DNA of 35,208 bases from Marivivens sp. (GTDB taxonomy: Bacteria; Pseudomonadota; Alphaproteobacteria; Rhodobacterales; Rhodobacteraceae). The DNA lies in NCBI GenBank assembly GCA_017643845.1, contig JAEPMR010000027.1, positions 1 through 35,208 on the forward strand, read 5' to 3'. A program made the translations under genes and the position numbers. Below, one piece after another: positions 1 through 8,304 of this stretch. Numbering within the stretch: position 1 is the first letter of the stretch; every line of letters starts with the position of its first letter. Below the pieces are notes generated by a model that made no database searches, had not been told where the DNA came from, and saw nothing but the letters and a program-made list of their open reading frames with translations.

Positions 1-922
1 TGGGCTCGACGAGATCAACTGTTACATCGATTTGGAACGGAGCCTTCGCTGCGAGTTCTCCGGTGATCACGTGCTCCGGCCGGATGCCGATGATCGCGGC
101 GCCATCAGGCTGCGACTGATCCATGAAGGCATATCCATCCAGCGGGATGCTGAGGCTGCCGGATTTGAAATGGCCATCGACGATCTGGCCTTCGAGGAAG
201 TTCATGGATGGCGAGCCAATGAAATCCGCGACGTATTTGTTCAGCGGGCGATTGTAGATCTCATCAGGTGAGGCCAGTTGCATAATCTGTCCGCCCTTCA
301 TAATGGCGATCCGATCAGCAAGGGTCATGGCCTCGATCTGGTCGTGGGTGACGTAGATCATCGTGTTGCCGAGGTTGTGATGCAGGCGTTTAATCTCGAC
401 CCTGAGATCCGCGCGCAGCTTGGCATCGAGGTTTGAAAGCGGTTCGTCAAAAAGGAATACATCGACATCGCGAACCAAGGCACGCCCAATCGCGACGCGT
501 TGACGCTGGCCGCCAGACAGTGCGGCGGGCTTTCGTTTCAAGAGTGGTTCGATTTGAAGAATTTCAGCAGCTCGTTTTACGCGCGCGGCGATTTCCTGCT
601 TTGGCATCTTTGCGTTCTTCAGGCCAAAGGTCAGGTTCCCCTCAACCGTCATTTGCGGATAAAGCGCGTAGGATTGGAACACCATCCCGATGCCGCGCTC
701 TGATGGCTCGGCCCAGGTGACATTTTTTCCGTTGATGTGGATCTGGCCATCCGTCACATCCAGAAGCCCTGCAATGCAATTCAAAAGGGTTGATTTCCCG
801 CACCCGGACGAGCCGAGGAGCACCAGAAATTCACCTTCGGCGATCTCGAGGTTGAGATCTTCGAGAACCTTTACCGCGCCGAAATGCAGATCGAGGTTTT
901 TGATTTCTACTGAATTGGTCAT
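1..922 (-). CDS. Sugar ABC transporter ATP-binding protein (MsmK/UgpC type), 3' end cut by window edge
   Basis: This is the cytoplasmic ATPase that powers import of a sugar through the two permeases encoded next to it. Reading the minus strand from the ATG at 920-922 gives 307 residues with no stop before base 1, so only the C-terminal part of the regulatory domain is missing (the family is about 350-370 residues). Visible motifs are Walker A GSSGCGKST at residues 37-45, the Q-loop in VFQSYALYP, the signature LSGGQRQRV, Walker B VFLFDEPLSNLD and the switch His in YVTHDQIEA. The C-terminal part shows the GIRPEH motif typical of the MalK/UgpC regulatory domain. The start lies three bases after the upstream permease stop, so it is the last visible gene of a minus-strand operon. 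The exact substrate is inferred from the partner binding protein. Confidence 0.95.
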   Translation of the reverse strand, partial: MTNSVEIKNLDLHFGAVKVLEDLNLEIAEGEFLVLLGSSGCGKSTLLNCIAGLLDVTDGQIHINGKNVTWAEPSERGIGMVFQSYALYPQMTVEGNLTFGLKNAKMPKQEIAARVKRAAEILQIEPLLKRKPAALSGGQRQRVAIGRALVRDVDVFLFDEPLSNLDAKLRADLRVEIKRLHHNLGNTMIYVTHDQIEAMTLADRIAIMKGGQIMQLASPDEIYNRPLNKYVADFIGSPSMNFLEGQIVDGHFKSGSLSIPLDGYAFMDQSQPDGAAIIGIRPEHVITGELAAKAPFQIDVTVDLVEP

Positions 923-925
923 AAC

Positions 926-1831
926 TTAGCCTTTCACGGCACCGGCGGCGATGCCCCGCACGAAGAGTTTGCCGGATACGAAATAAATGGTGAGCGGAAC
1001 CAGAGCGGTGATGATTGTTGCCGCCATGTTGACGTTATATTCCTTCACACCTTGCGTCGTGTTGACGATGTTGTTCAGCGCGACGGTCATCGGGTAGGCC
1101 TCTGGTCCGGTGTAAACGACGCCGAAGAGGAAGTCGTTCCAGATGCCTGTGACCTGAAGGATCACAGCTACAGTGAAGATCGGTAATGACATCGGCAACA
1201 GGACGCGGAAATAGATGCCCCAAAATCCGGCCCCATCGACGCGCGCCGCTTTGAACAGCTCTTCAGGTAGTGAGGTGAAATAGTTGCGGAACAAGAGTGT
1301 CAGGATCGGCATGCCGAAGATCGTATGAACGATGACAAGCCCACTCAAATCACCATAAAGCCCGAGCTCGCGCAGCATGATGACAATCGGGTAAAGCATG
1401 ACCTGGTAAGGTATAAAGGCCCCAAAAATGAGGATTGTGAAAAAGACGTTGGCACCCTTGAAGCGCCAGTTGGCAAGAGCGTAGCCATTCACGCTCGCGA
1501 TAATGATCGAGAGGATCACAGACGGCACAGTGATCTGAACCGAGTTCCAGAAATATGAGCTAAGTCCTTCGCAATTCAGGCCGGTGCAGGCCTCGCCCCA
1601 CGCTTTGACCCATGGTTGAAACGTGACCTCTACAGGGGGCGAGAAGATGTTGCCGAGCCGAATTTCGGGCAGACCTTTCAGTGATGTAACGATCATCACA
1701 TAGAGTGGGATCGCATAATAGATCGCGACAAGTAGCAATGTGCCATAGAGGAAGATGTTGCGGCGCGAGAAGGTGCGGCGAGGCTTCGGGCCGCGCGGGC
1801 CATCGAGTGTAGTGCTGGAAAGATCAGCCAT
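926..1831 (-). CDS. Sugar ABC transporter permease, MalG/GtsC-like
   Basis: This inner-membrane channel subunit of the carbohydrate importer has 301 residues. It shows an N-terminal membrane segment after a short basic stretch, several further hydrophobic segments, and the cytoplasmic EAA loop EELFKAARVDGAGFWGIYFRVLLP that docks onto the ATPase. An upstream in-frame start at 1885 exists. The ATG at 1829-1831 is preferred because it overlaps the stop of the preceding permease by 8 bases and is preceded by a strong GGAGGAAAG ribosome site, whereas the longer form would run deep into the neighbour. The family is the second permease of CUT1-type systems. It is encoded between the first permease and the ATPase. 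Confidence 0.95.
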   Translation of the reverse strand: MADLSSTTLDGPRGPKPRRTFSRRNIFLYGTLLLVAIYYAIPLYVMIVTSLKGLPEIRLGNIFSPPVEVTFQPWVKAWGEACTGLNCEGLSSYFWNSVQITVPSVILSIIIASVNGYALANWRFKGANVFFTILIFGAFIPYQVMLYPIVIMLRELGLYGDLSGLVIVHTIFGMPILTLLFRNYFTSLPEELFKAARVDGAGFWGIYFRVLLPMSLPIFTVAVILQVTGIWNDFLFGVVYTGPEAYPMTVALNNIVNTTQGVKEYNVNMAATIITALVPLTIYFVSGKLFVRGIAAGAVKG

Positions 1832-2717
1832 TTTTCTTCTTTCCTCCGAATTCAAGCATGGCCCAAGGCACGACCACGAGCGCAACGGTCACCAACATCA
1901 TTGTCGAGGCGGCGAAGCCCTGACCCAGATTGTTATTTCTGAACATCATGTCGTAGACATATTTGGCCGGAACTTCGGTCGCGATGCCGGGGCCGCCACC
2001 TGTTTGAGCAACGATGAGGTCAAAGACCTTGACGATGCCCGTCACCACTAGAACAAGTGTTGTGATAAAGACGGGGCGCATCATCGGTATGACGATGAAG
2101 ATATACGTTTTCCACGCGGGGATGCCATCGACGCGGGCTGCTTTCCACACCTCCTGATCGATGCCGCGAAGTCCCGCAAGCATCAAGACCATGACGAGGC
2201 CGCTGCCCTGCCACAGGCCGGCAATCAAAACGCCAAAAATAGCAATATCGGGGTTGTAGAGTGGGTTGAAGGTGAAGCCTTGCCACCCGGCATTTTGCAT
2301 GATGTTCTGAATGCCGAACTCAGGGTTAAGGATCCATTGCCAGACGAGCCCCGTGACTACGAAGCTCATCGCATAAGGGTAGAGAATGATTGTTCGTATC
2401 GAGTTCTCAAACCGAATTTTCTGGTCGAGAAGCGCGGCTAGAATGAAGCCTATGACAAAAACCAAAACCAGCATCGAAAAGCCGTAGATCGCAAGGTTTT
2501 CGATGGATACAAGCCACTTCTTGGTTCCCCAGAGGCGCTCGTACTGGTCCAGGCCGACCCATTTCATACGCGGCAGAAGGCCTGATTTGGTGAAGCTGTA
2601 GACAATCGTCCAGGCCGTCCCGCCGACAAACACAAAAAGTGCGGTCACGATCATCGGGATCGCGGAAACTTTTGCATTCATATTTCGGAATAGCTGGTTT
2701 GGGCGTTTTGCAGCCAT
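1824..2717 (-). CDS. Sugar ABC transporter permease, MalF/GtsB-like
   Basis: This 297-residue inner-membrane permease pairs with the MalG-like subunit downstream. It has about six hydrophobic segments and the EAA loop QEVWKAARVDGIPAWKTYIFIVIP. The start at 2717 is preceded by GGGGAAG at good spacing. It sits 71 bases downstream of the binding-protein gene, and that gap holds a very strong GC hairpin. Its 3' end overlaps the next permease start, which suggests translational coupling. Family membership is clear from the loop and order; the substrate is not readable from this subunit. Confidence 0.95.
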   Translation of the reverse strand: MAAKRPNQLFRNMNAKVSAIPMIVTALFVFVGGTAWTIVYSFTKSGLLPRMKWVGLDQYERLWGTKKWLVSIENLAIYGFSMLVLVFVIGFILAALLDQKIRFENSIRTIILYPYAMSFVVTGLVWQWILNPEFGIQNIMQNAGWQGFTFNPLYNPDIAIFGVLIAGLWQGSGLVMVLMLAGLRGIDQEVWKAARVDGIPAWKTYIFIVIPMMRPVFITTLVLVVTGIVKVFDLIVAQTGGGPGIATEVPAKYVYDMMFRNNNLGQGFAASTMMLVTVALVVVPWAMLEFGGKKKNG

Positions 2718-2745
2718 GATGCTTCCCCTCTCCCGCAGTTTGTGT

Positions 2746-2775
2746 GCGCGGGCCCGCGCCTTTGCGGGCCCGCGC
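2746..2775 (-). other. Strong GC stem-loop between binding-protein and permease genes
   Basis: Bases 2746-2757 and 2764-2775 are perfectly complementary (12 bp, all G-C/C-G) around a six-base loop. Each arm also contains the self-palindrome GCGGGCCCGC. There is no T-tract on the transcript side, so it is less likely to be a complete intrinsic terminator. Hairpins at this place in binding-protein operons commonly stabilise the upstream mRNA and raise binding protein over permease; that role is inferred here. Confidence 0.6.
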
Positions 2776-2788
2776 GCGCGTTGCGTGA

Positions 2789-4021
2789 TTATTCAGCGTC
2801 AGCGATGATTTCCGCAAACTCTGCTTGAGCATCTGCTGCCGAGATCGAGCTGTCAGCGAAGAATTCGGTGAACAGCGTGTTGATCTGGTTCACGGTATCC
2901 GGCGTGATCAGCATTGTCGGATCAGGCAGGAGCGCGCCATCGGCGAGCAGGGCCAGACCCTTCTGCATGCAGTCGTTTGCAGCGGAGAGGTCGATATCAC
3001 CGCGGACCGGCAACGATCCTTTGGCGAGGTTGAATGAAACCTGTACATCCGGCTTCAAAAGCAGGGCCGCAAGTTCGGCCTGTGCCGCAGACTGCTCTGC
3101 GTCGTCAAGCACCGGGAAGTAGAAGGCATCGCCGCCGGTGGAGAGGCGTGGGTTGGTGCCGAGCCCCGGAAGGCAGCTGTAATCCTCACCCGCGACGGAG
3201 CCGGCAACAGCAAATTCGCCCTGTGCCCAGTCACCCATGATTTGACCGCCAGCCTGACCGGTTATCACCAGATTTGTCGCGTCGTTCCAGTTCTGAACGG
3301 TTGAGTTGGCGGACATAGAGCGGGCTGCATCAGCCGCCGCGAAAACGGACGCAACTTCAGCACCCGCTGCGACGTCAGCGTCCTTGTCACCATAGACGGA
3401 CAAGAAAATGTCGCTGGGCAGGAGGCTCGCCATCATCACGTTGAACGCGCCGGACTGTTGCCAGCCCTCTTGGCCCATTGCCATGGGGATTTTGCCTGCT
3501 GCTTCGAGCGCATCGGCGGAAGCCGCAAACTCCGCCCAGTTTGCCGGCACGTCGAGCCCAGCGTCGGCGAAGGCCTTGTGCGACACCCAGAGCCACTGCC
3601 AGGAGTGGATGTTTACGGGCGCACAGTAGACACGACCGTCAACGGTGCAAGCTTCGAGGAGCGACGGCGGGTTTACAAGGTCGAGCCAGCCCTCGGCTTC
3701 TGCGATTTCTGTGATGTCCCGCAACAGGCCCGCTTCGATCAGTTCTTCGGCTTGGCGGCCGTGATTGAATTGGAAGGCGCCCATCGGGTCACCGCCGGTG
3801 ATACGGCTCACCATGACGGCACGCGCGTTCTCTCCGCCGGCGATTGCAGCATCGACCCACGTGTGCCCGGTTGCATCGAAAGCTTTGGCGAACTCGGCCA
3901 CAGCGGCAGCTTCACCGCCAGACGTCCACCAGTGCATCACTTCCAGCTCGGTTGCATTTGCGATGCTTGCGCTAGCGCTAACAATTGCGGTGGCGGCAAG
4001 TAGTTTATTGGTCAGTTTCAC
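2789..4021 (-). CDS. Extracellular sugar-binding protein, GtsA (glucose/mannose) family
   Basis: This periplasmic receptor of the ABC importer has 410 residues. The first 23 form a signal peptide (MKLTNKLLAATAIV..., cleavage probably after ANA). The mature protein starts with LEVMHWWTSGGE, followed later by VNIHSWQWLW, QIMGDWAQGEF and KGSLPVRGDID, a series of blocks I recognise from the GtsA-type glucose/mannose-binding family. Two cysteines late in the protein (SCLPG and NDCMQ) are also in places seen in that family. The start codon is GTG, with AGGGAGG about seven bases upstream. Glucose, mannose or a related hexose is the likely ligand, but specificity is inferred. It is the first gene of the minus-strand operon and is divergent from the LacI regulator. 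Confidence 0.93.
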   Translation of the reverse strand: MKLTNKLLAATAIVSASASIANATELEVMHWWTSGGEAAAVAEFAKAFDATGHTWVDAAIAGGENARAVMVSRITGGDPMGAFQFNHGRQAEELIEAGLLRDITEIAEAEGWLDLVNPPSLLEACTVDGRVYCAPVNIHSWQWLWVSHKAFADAGLDVPANWAEFAASADALEAAGKIPMAMGQEGWQQSGAFNVMMASLLPSDIFLSVYGDKDADVAAGAEVASVFAAADAARSMSANSTVQNWNDATNLVITGQAGGQIMGDWAQGEFAVAGSVAGEDYSCLPGLGTNPRLSTGGDAFYFPVLDDAEQSAAQAELAALLLKPDVQVSFNLAKGSLPVRGDIDLSAANDCMQKGLALLADGALLPDPTMLITPDTVNQINTLFTEFFADSSISAADAQAEFAEIIADAE

Positions 4022-4037
4022 GATTATACCTCCCTAG

Positions 4038-4084
4038 CTAAATCGTTACAGAAAAAACTACATCGTTTTAGATTTATCTTGCAA
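4038..4084 (-). promoter_or_regulatory. Candidate promoter/operator region of the sugar operon
   Basis: This AT-rich stretch just upstream of the binding-protein gene contains ATCGTT twice (4042-4047 and 4062-4067), exactly 20 bases apart, and outer arms CTAAA/TTTAG (4038-4042 and 4067-4071). On the minus strand the repeats read AACGAT, a CG-centred core of the kind LacI-family proteins use. A TTGCAA at 4079-4084 could be a -35 element. Binding by the adjacent LacI protein is inference; no perfect long palindrome is present. Confidence 0.3.
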
Positions 4085-4220
4085 GACATTTTCTTTGCTG
4101 CTTCCATGGTTTTGCGCAACATTCGTAAAAGTGAATGGGTCGACCTTTGTGGTTCTGGAAAACCCGCAACAACTGACCGATAAGGCGACCGTAAAGAGCC
4201 TTGGTATGAAGGGATGAAAC

Positions 4221-5270
4221 GTGTCTGCGGAGTCAAAATCGTCGAAGGAGTTATCGGCGCGTGACCGGTTGGAACCGGGCGAGAAACCGACGCTGAAGAC
4301 CCTTTCACGACTCAGCGGAATGGCGGTTCCGACAGTTTCGCGTGCGTTGAAAGATGCCCCTGACATCAGCGATTCGACCAAGGCAAAGGTGCGGAGAATC
4401 GCTCAGGAAGTCGGATATGTGCCAAACCGTGCAGGCGTGCGCCTGCGCACCGGAAAGACGAATGTTATCGCTCTGGTGCTCGGAATGGATCGCCACATGA
4501 TGAACCACACGTCAGATTTGATCCGCTCTGTCTCGATGGAATTGACCGGAACGCCCTATCACCTGATTGCGATGCCCCGACAGCACGGCGAAGACCCGTT
4601 GGAGCGCATTCGTTATCTCGTTGAAACCGGCTCGGCTGATGGCGTCATCATGAACCAGACCACCAAAGATGACCCCCGCGCGGCCTATATGATGGAGCGG
4701 AATTTTCCCTTCGCGACACACGGGCGAACATCCGATGCAACGCCGCACGCCTTCTATGATTTTGACAACCGGGTTTTTGGCAGATTGGCGGTCAGAAAAC
4801 TCGCATCTAATGGGCGAAAGAAGATCCTCGCGATCCTGCCCCCCGTTCATCATTTTTACAGTCAGGATACGCGGCGCGGGCTGGAAGAGGCCGCGAAGGA
4901 CATGGGGGTTGAGCTTTTCTTCAACGAAACCGTGGATAGCGACTCCGATATTGGCAGGATCGACGACTACTTCCTGTCCTATCTGAGTTCCGTTCCCGAG
5001 ATTGACGCAATCGTTGGGTCATCGCCGGCATCGGTAATGGCGGCAGTGAGTGCGGCCGAGGGCCTTGGTCGTGTTGTTGGGACAGATATTGATGTGCTCG
5101 GCCGCGAGTCGATCCGGTTTCTCAAACAATTTCGAAAAGAAGTCATCGTGATGCATGAGGATGTCACCAAGGCGGGGCGTTTCCTGACGCGCGCGGTCTT
5201 GAAGGCCATCGCGGATCCGGCCGCGCCGCCAATGCAAGGCATGGATGTGCCGGAGCCAATATTTAACTGA
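4221..5270 (+). CDS. LacI-family transcriptional regulator of the sugar locus
   Basis: This 349-residue DNA-binding regulator has a roughly 24-residue polar N-terminal extension. It is followed by the LacI helix-turn-helix (TLKTLSRLSGMAVPTVSRAL, about residues 24-44) and hinge helix region (YVPNRAGVRLRTGKT). The rest is a periplasmic-binding-protein-like effector domain. The start is a GTG at 4221 with AAGGGATG upstream; an internal start near the helix-turn-helix cannot be excluded. It is divergent from the transporter operon and lies 23 bases upstream of the isomerase gene (ATG at 5294), so it is probably a local repressor of both arms released by the transported sugar or a derivative. That role is inferred from position. 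Confidence 0.93.
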   Translation: MSAESKSSKELSARDRLEPGEKPTLKTLSRLSGMAVPTVSRALKDAPDISDSTKAKVRRIAQEVGYVPNRAGVRLRTGKTNVIALVLGMDRHMMNHTSDLIRSVSMELTGTPYHLIAMPRQHGEDPLERIRYLVETGSADGVIMNQTTKDDPRAAYMMERNFPFATHGRTSDATPHAFYDFDNRVFGRLAVRKLASNGRKKILAILPPVHHFYSQDTRRGLEEAAKDMGVELFFNETVDSDSDIGRIDDYFLSYLSSVPEIDAIVGSSPASVMAAVSAAEGLGRVVGTDIDVLGRESIRFLKQFRKEVIVMHEDVTKAGRFLTRAVLKAIADPAAPPMQGMDVPEPIFN

Positions 5271-5293
5271 GATACGAGAAAGTGGAGGATCAA

Positions 5294-6349
5294 ATGCCAT
5301 CACAAATAAAGGGCCCCGCGCTCTTTCTTGCGCAGTTTGCAGGAGATGAAGCGCCGTTCAATTCGCTGGGAGGCATCGCGAAATGGGCAGCTAGCCTGGG
5401 CTATAAGGGGGTTCAGATTCCGACATTCGACGCGCGCTTGTTCGATCTCGACCGCGCGGCTGAGAGCCAGGGCTATTGTGACGAGGTCAAGGGCATTTGT
5501 GCAGAGGCTGGCGTCGAGATCACGGAACTCTCGACCCATTTGCAGGGCCAATTGGTGGCGGTCAATCCAGCCTATGACACCGCTTTTGACGCTTTCGCGC
5601 CCAAAGAAGTTCATGGAAAGCCCAAGGAACGGCAGGCATGGGCTGTCGATCAGGTTAAGAAAGCGGCAGTTGCGTCCCGGCGCCTTGGGTTGGATCACAC
5701 GGTGAGTTTCTCAGGCTCGCTGGCGTTTCCCTATCTTTATCCCTGGCCGCAGCGCCCGGAAGGACTGATTGAGGAGGCCTTTTCCGAGCTTGCGCGGCGC
5801 TGGGTGCCGATCTTTGACCATTATGCCGAACATGGCGTCGATATCGGCTTCGAGCTGCACCCCGGCGAAGACCTATTTGACGGGGCGACGTGGGAGATGT
5901 TTCTTGATCGTGCGAAGGAGCACAAGGCTGCAATGATCAATTACGATCCGTCGCATTTCTTGTTACAGCAGATGGATTATCTGGCGTTCATCGACCTCTA
6001 TCATGACCGGATCAATGCGTTTCATGTAAAAGATGCCGAATTCAATCCCGATGGCAGACAGGGGGTTTATTCCGGCTATCAACCTTGGACACAGCGTGCG
6101 GGACGCTTCCGTTCGCTGGGTGACGGACAAGTGGATTTCGCCGGTATTTTCTCCAAGCTCACTCAATACGGCTACGACAGTTGGGCTGTGTTGGAGTGGG
6201 AATGTTGTATCAAATCCGCCGAGCAAGGTGCGGCGGAGGGGGCGCCGTTTATCGAGCGCCATCTGATCGAGCCGCCACTGCATGCCTTCGACGATTTTGC
6301 GGGCGGCGAGCGGGATGACGCACAGATTAGGGGGATGTTGGGGCTATGA
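5294..6349 (+). CDS. Sugar phosphate isomerase/epimerase (xylose-isomerase-like TIM barrel)
   Basis: This 351-residue protein is of the AP-endonuclease-2/xylose isomerase-like TIM-barrel superfamily, which interconverts sugars or keto-sugars using a divalent metal. Likely metal ligands are the Glu in IGFELHPGEDLFDG, the Asp/His in INYDPSHF, the His in NAFHVKDAEF and the late Glu in VLEWEC. The track-length form starts at a GTG (5282). The ATG at 5294 is better because GGAGG inside that GTG codon context (GTGGAGGATCAA) makes an ideal ribosome site. It overlaps the following dehydrogenase gene by four bases (ATGA), which suggests the two enzymes act on the same substrate. The exact reaction cannot be read from the sequence. 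Confidence 0.9.
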   Translation: MPSQIKGPALFLAQFAGDEAPFNSLGGIAKWAASLGYKGVQIPTFDARLFDLDRAAESQGYCDEVKGICAEAGVEITELSTHLQGQLVAVNPAYDTAFDAFAPKEVHGKPKERQAWAVDQVKKAAVASRRLGLDHTVSFSGSLAFPYLYPWPQRPEGLIEEAFSELARRWVPIFDHYAEHGVDIGFELHPGEDLFDGATWEMFLDRAKEHKAAMINYDPSHFLLQQMDYLAFIDLYHDRINAFHVKDAEFNPDGRQGVYSGYQPWTQRAGRFRSLGDGQVDFAGIFSKLTQYGYDSWAVLEWECCIKSAEQGAAEGAPFIERHLIEPPLHAFDDFAGGERDDAQIRGMLGL

Positions 6350-7455
6350 GCAGACTGAAACTGGGAATGGTGGGGGGCGGCCAAGGCGCCTTTATCGGCG
6401 GCGTCCACAGGATTGCCGCGCGGATCGATGGGAAATGGGATCTTGTTGCCGGTGCGCTGTCCTCGAACCCGGAACGTGCCGCTGCCAGCGCGGTAGAGTT
6501 GGGGATTGCACCCGACCGATCCTATGGGTCTTACGAAGAAATGGCGCTGGCTGAGGCCGCGCGAACGGATGGGATCGATGCCGTGGCGATCGTTACGCCG
6601 AACCATGTGCATGCTGGTCCGGCCATCGCATTTCTGAATGCGGGCATCCATGTTATTTGCGATAAACCTCTGGCCGCAACGCCCGAACAGGCCGAAGCCA
6701 TCCGCGCGGCCGTTGCTGCCTCGGATGCGCGGTTTTTCCTGACCCACAACTACACCGGCTATCCTTTGATGCGACAGGCACGTGCAATGGTGGCGCGCGG
6801 GGACTTGGGGAAGCTGCGGGTCATTCAAGCGGAATACGCGCAAGATTGGCTGGCCGAGGAGACCTCGAACAAGCAGGCTGACTGGCGCACAGATCCGGCG
6901 CAGTCGGGGGCAGGGGCGATTGGGGACATCGGCACCCATGCCTATAATCTACTGTCCTTTGTCAGCGGACTGCGGACTGAGGCGCTGATGGCTGATTTGC
7001 AATCTTTCGTTGATGGCCGCCGCGTCGATGATAATGCCCATATCATGCTCCGCATGCAGGGTGGTGCACGTGGAATGCTCTGGGCCAGTCAGGTCGCGGT
7101 GGGTAATGAAAACAGTTTGAAGCTGCGGATCTACGGAGACAAAGGCGGGCTGGAATGGGCACAGGAAAATCCCAATGTGATGACGCTGACGCGCTTTGGT
7201 GAGCCAAAGCAGCTGATCACGCGTGGCGGTGCTGGTCTGGGTGAGGGGGCCGCAGGCGGAACCCGTATCCCCCCCGGTCACCCCGAGGGATATCTGGAAG
7301 GGTTCGCCAATCTCTACAGTGATGCTGCCGACGTAATCGCGGGGCGGGGGGAAGCGACCCACCTGCCCGGTATCGAGGCAGGGCTGGACGGGATGTGGTT
7401 CATCTCGGCCTGCCAGCAAAGCTCGAGCGCGAATGGGGCTTGGGTTTCACGTTAG
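6346..7455 (+). CDS. Gfo/Idh/MocA-family NAD(P)-dependent oxidoreductase
   Basis: This 369-residue sugar or cyclitol dehydrogenase candidate starts with a Rossmann domain (GMVGGGQGAFIGGVHR, residues 7-22). It contains the family CDKPLA motif with its Lys at 107 and a GDIGTHAYNLL block carrying the His used in catalysis by the family. It is translationally coupled to the isomerase (ATGA overlap at 6346). The pair with the GtsA-like importer suggests oxidation of a sugar after uptake, with isomerisation by the TIM-barrel partner; the substrate is unknown. Its stop codon overlaps the stop of the converging LuxR gene by four bases. Confidence 0.93.
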   Translation: MSRLKLGMVGGGQGAFIGGVHRIAARIDGKWDLVAGALSSNPERAAASAVELGIAPDRSYGSYEEMALAEAARTDGIDAVAIVTPNHVHAGPAIAFLNAGIHVICDKPLAATPEQAEAIRAAVAASDARFFLTHNYTGYPLMRQARAMVARGDLGKLRVIQAEYAQDWLAEETSNKQADWRTDPAQSGAGAIGDIGTHAYNLLSFVSGLRTEALMADLQSFVDGRRVDDNAHIMLRMQGGARGMLWASQVAVGNENSLKLRIYGDKGGLEWAQENPNVMTLTRFGEPKQLITRGGAGLGEGAAGGTRIPPGHPEGYLEGFANLYSDAADVIAGRGEATHLPGIEAGLDGMWFISACQQSSSANGAWVSR

Positions 7456-8291
7456 GCGATCAGCCCGAGAAGAGCTGCTTTTGTAACAGCCTCCGCAGTT
7501 GTCCGCGCGCTAAGCCGCGTGCGGGCGCTCTTGATCTGTTTTTCGACTGTGTGAGGACTGGTTTCGAATTTGTCCGCGATATTTTTCGTAAGCAGGCCCT
7601 CCGAGACCAGTTGAAGAACGTCGACTTCTCTGACGGTCAGCCCATAATATTCTCTCGCAACAATCGCTTTATTTACAGAAGTATGAAAGGTTTTCAGGAT
7701 TGTTAATATTTCCTGCTCATATTTTTGATATACTAGGTCTTGAGAGAATTTGTCTGCATCTGCTGGAGCGATCAAGCTCACTCCGCCTAAGTAGCGGCCC
7801 TGTGGCGGCAGAGGGATCGTAACACCCGCGGTAAGCCCCCATTCCTGTGCAAGCCTCCAGGTCTTGGCGTATTTGGGTTCGATGTTTCCGGTGTCGACCC
7901 ATTCGTCTAAAACAACCCATCTCAGCGGTCTTGTTTCAACTCTGCAATGTTCCAATGGATAGTCAGACTCGTATAGCCCATTTTCGAGGTAGAACTCGGG
8001 CCAACCGCCACTGACGTTTGTCAGTTTGATATATGGAGAAAAGTTTGGGCGATCATCGATTGCCAGTCCATAAACAAAACGATCATATCCGAATAGAGAG
8101 ATTTCCTCTAGCAAGCCGGAAATAATCTCTTCACGGCTGTTACAGGCTTGAATTCTGGAACAGAATTCGAGGTACCTTTCAGCCCCCCAAATATTGGAAT
8201 CGCCAATACCTACCAATGGACTCGTCCTAACGATCTTGGCAACAGCACGCGGTCCTCTGACGTCTGGCAAGTCAGATATTCGCCGCAACAT
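7452..8291 (-). CDS. LuxR-family regulator with autoinducer-binding domain (array copy 1)
   Basis: This 279-residue protein has an N-terminal autoinducer-binding domain (about 35-195) and a C-terminal GerE helix-turn-helix (about 215-275, LTVREVDVLQLVSEG...TSPHTVEKQIKSA). Aligned by spacing to TraR, the signal-pocket residues are W97, Y101, D110, W125 and G156, matching TraR W57, Y61, D70, W85 and G113; the TraR Pro after the Asp is Tyr here. An acyl-homoserine lactone or similar ligand is therefore plausible. No LuxI synthase is in the window, so it counts locally as a LuxR solo. Its ATG is 13 bases after the stop of copy 2 and has no strong ribosome site, which suggests coupled expression. 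Confidence 0.92.
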   Translation of the reverse strand: MLRRISDLPDVRGPRAVAKIVRTSPLVGIGDSNIWGAERYLEFCSRIQACNSREEIISGLLEEISLFGYDRFVYGLAIDDRPNFSPYIKLTNVSGGWPEFYLENGLYESDYPLEHCRVETRPLRWVVLDEWVDTGNIEPKYAKTWRLAQEWGLTAGVTIPLPPQGRYLGGVSLIAPADADKFSQDLVYQKYEQEILTILKTFHTSVNKAIVAREYYGLTVREVDVLQLVSEGLLTKNIADKFETSPHTVEKQIKSARTRLSARTTAEAVTKAALLGLIA

Positions 8292-8304
8292 GCGAGGCGC
8301 GCGA

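Noticed and set aside
6172-6939. 255-codon antisense frame over isomerase and dehydrogenase
   Set aside because: The sense-strand genes are convincing family members and the antisense translation has no domain; such long antisense frames are common in GC-rich DNA.
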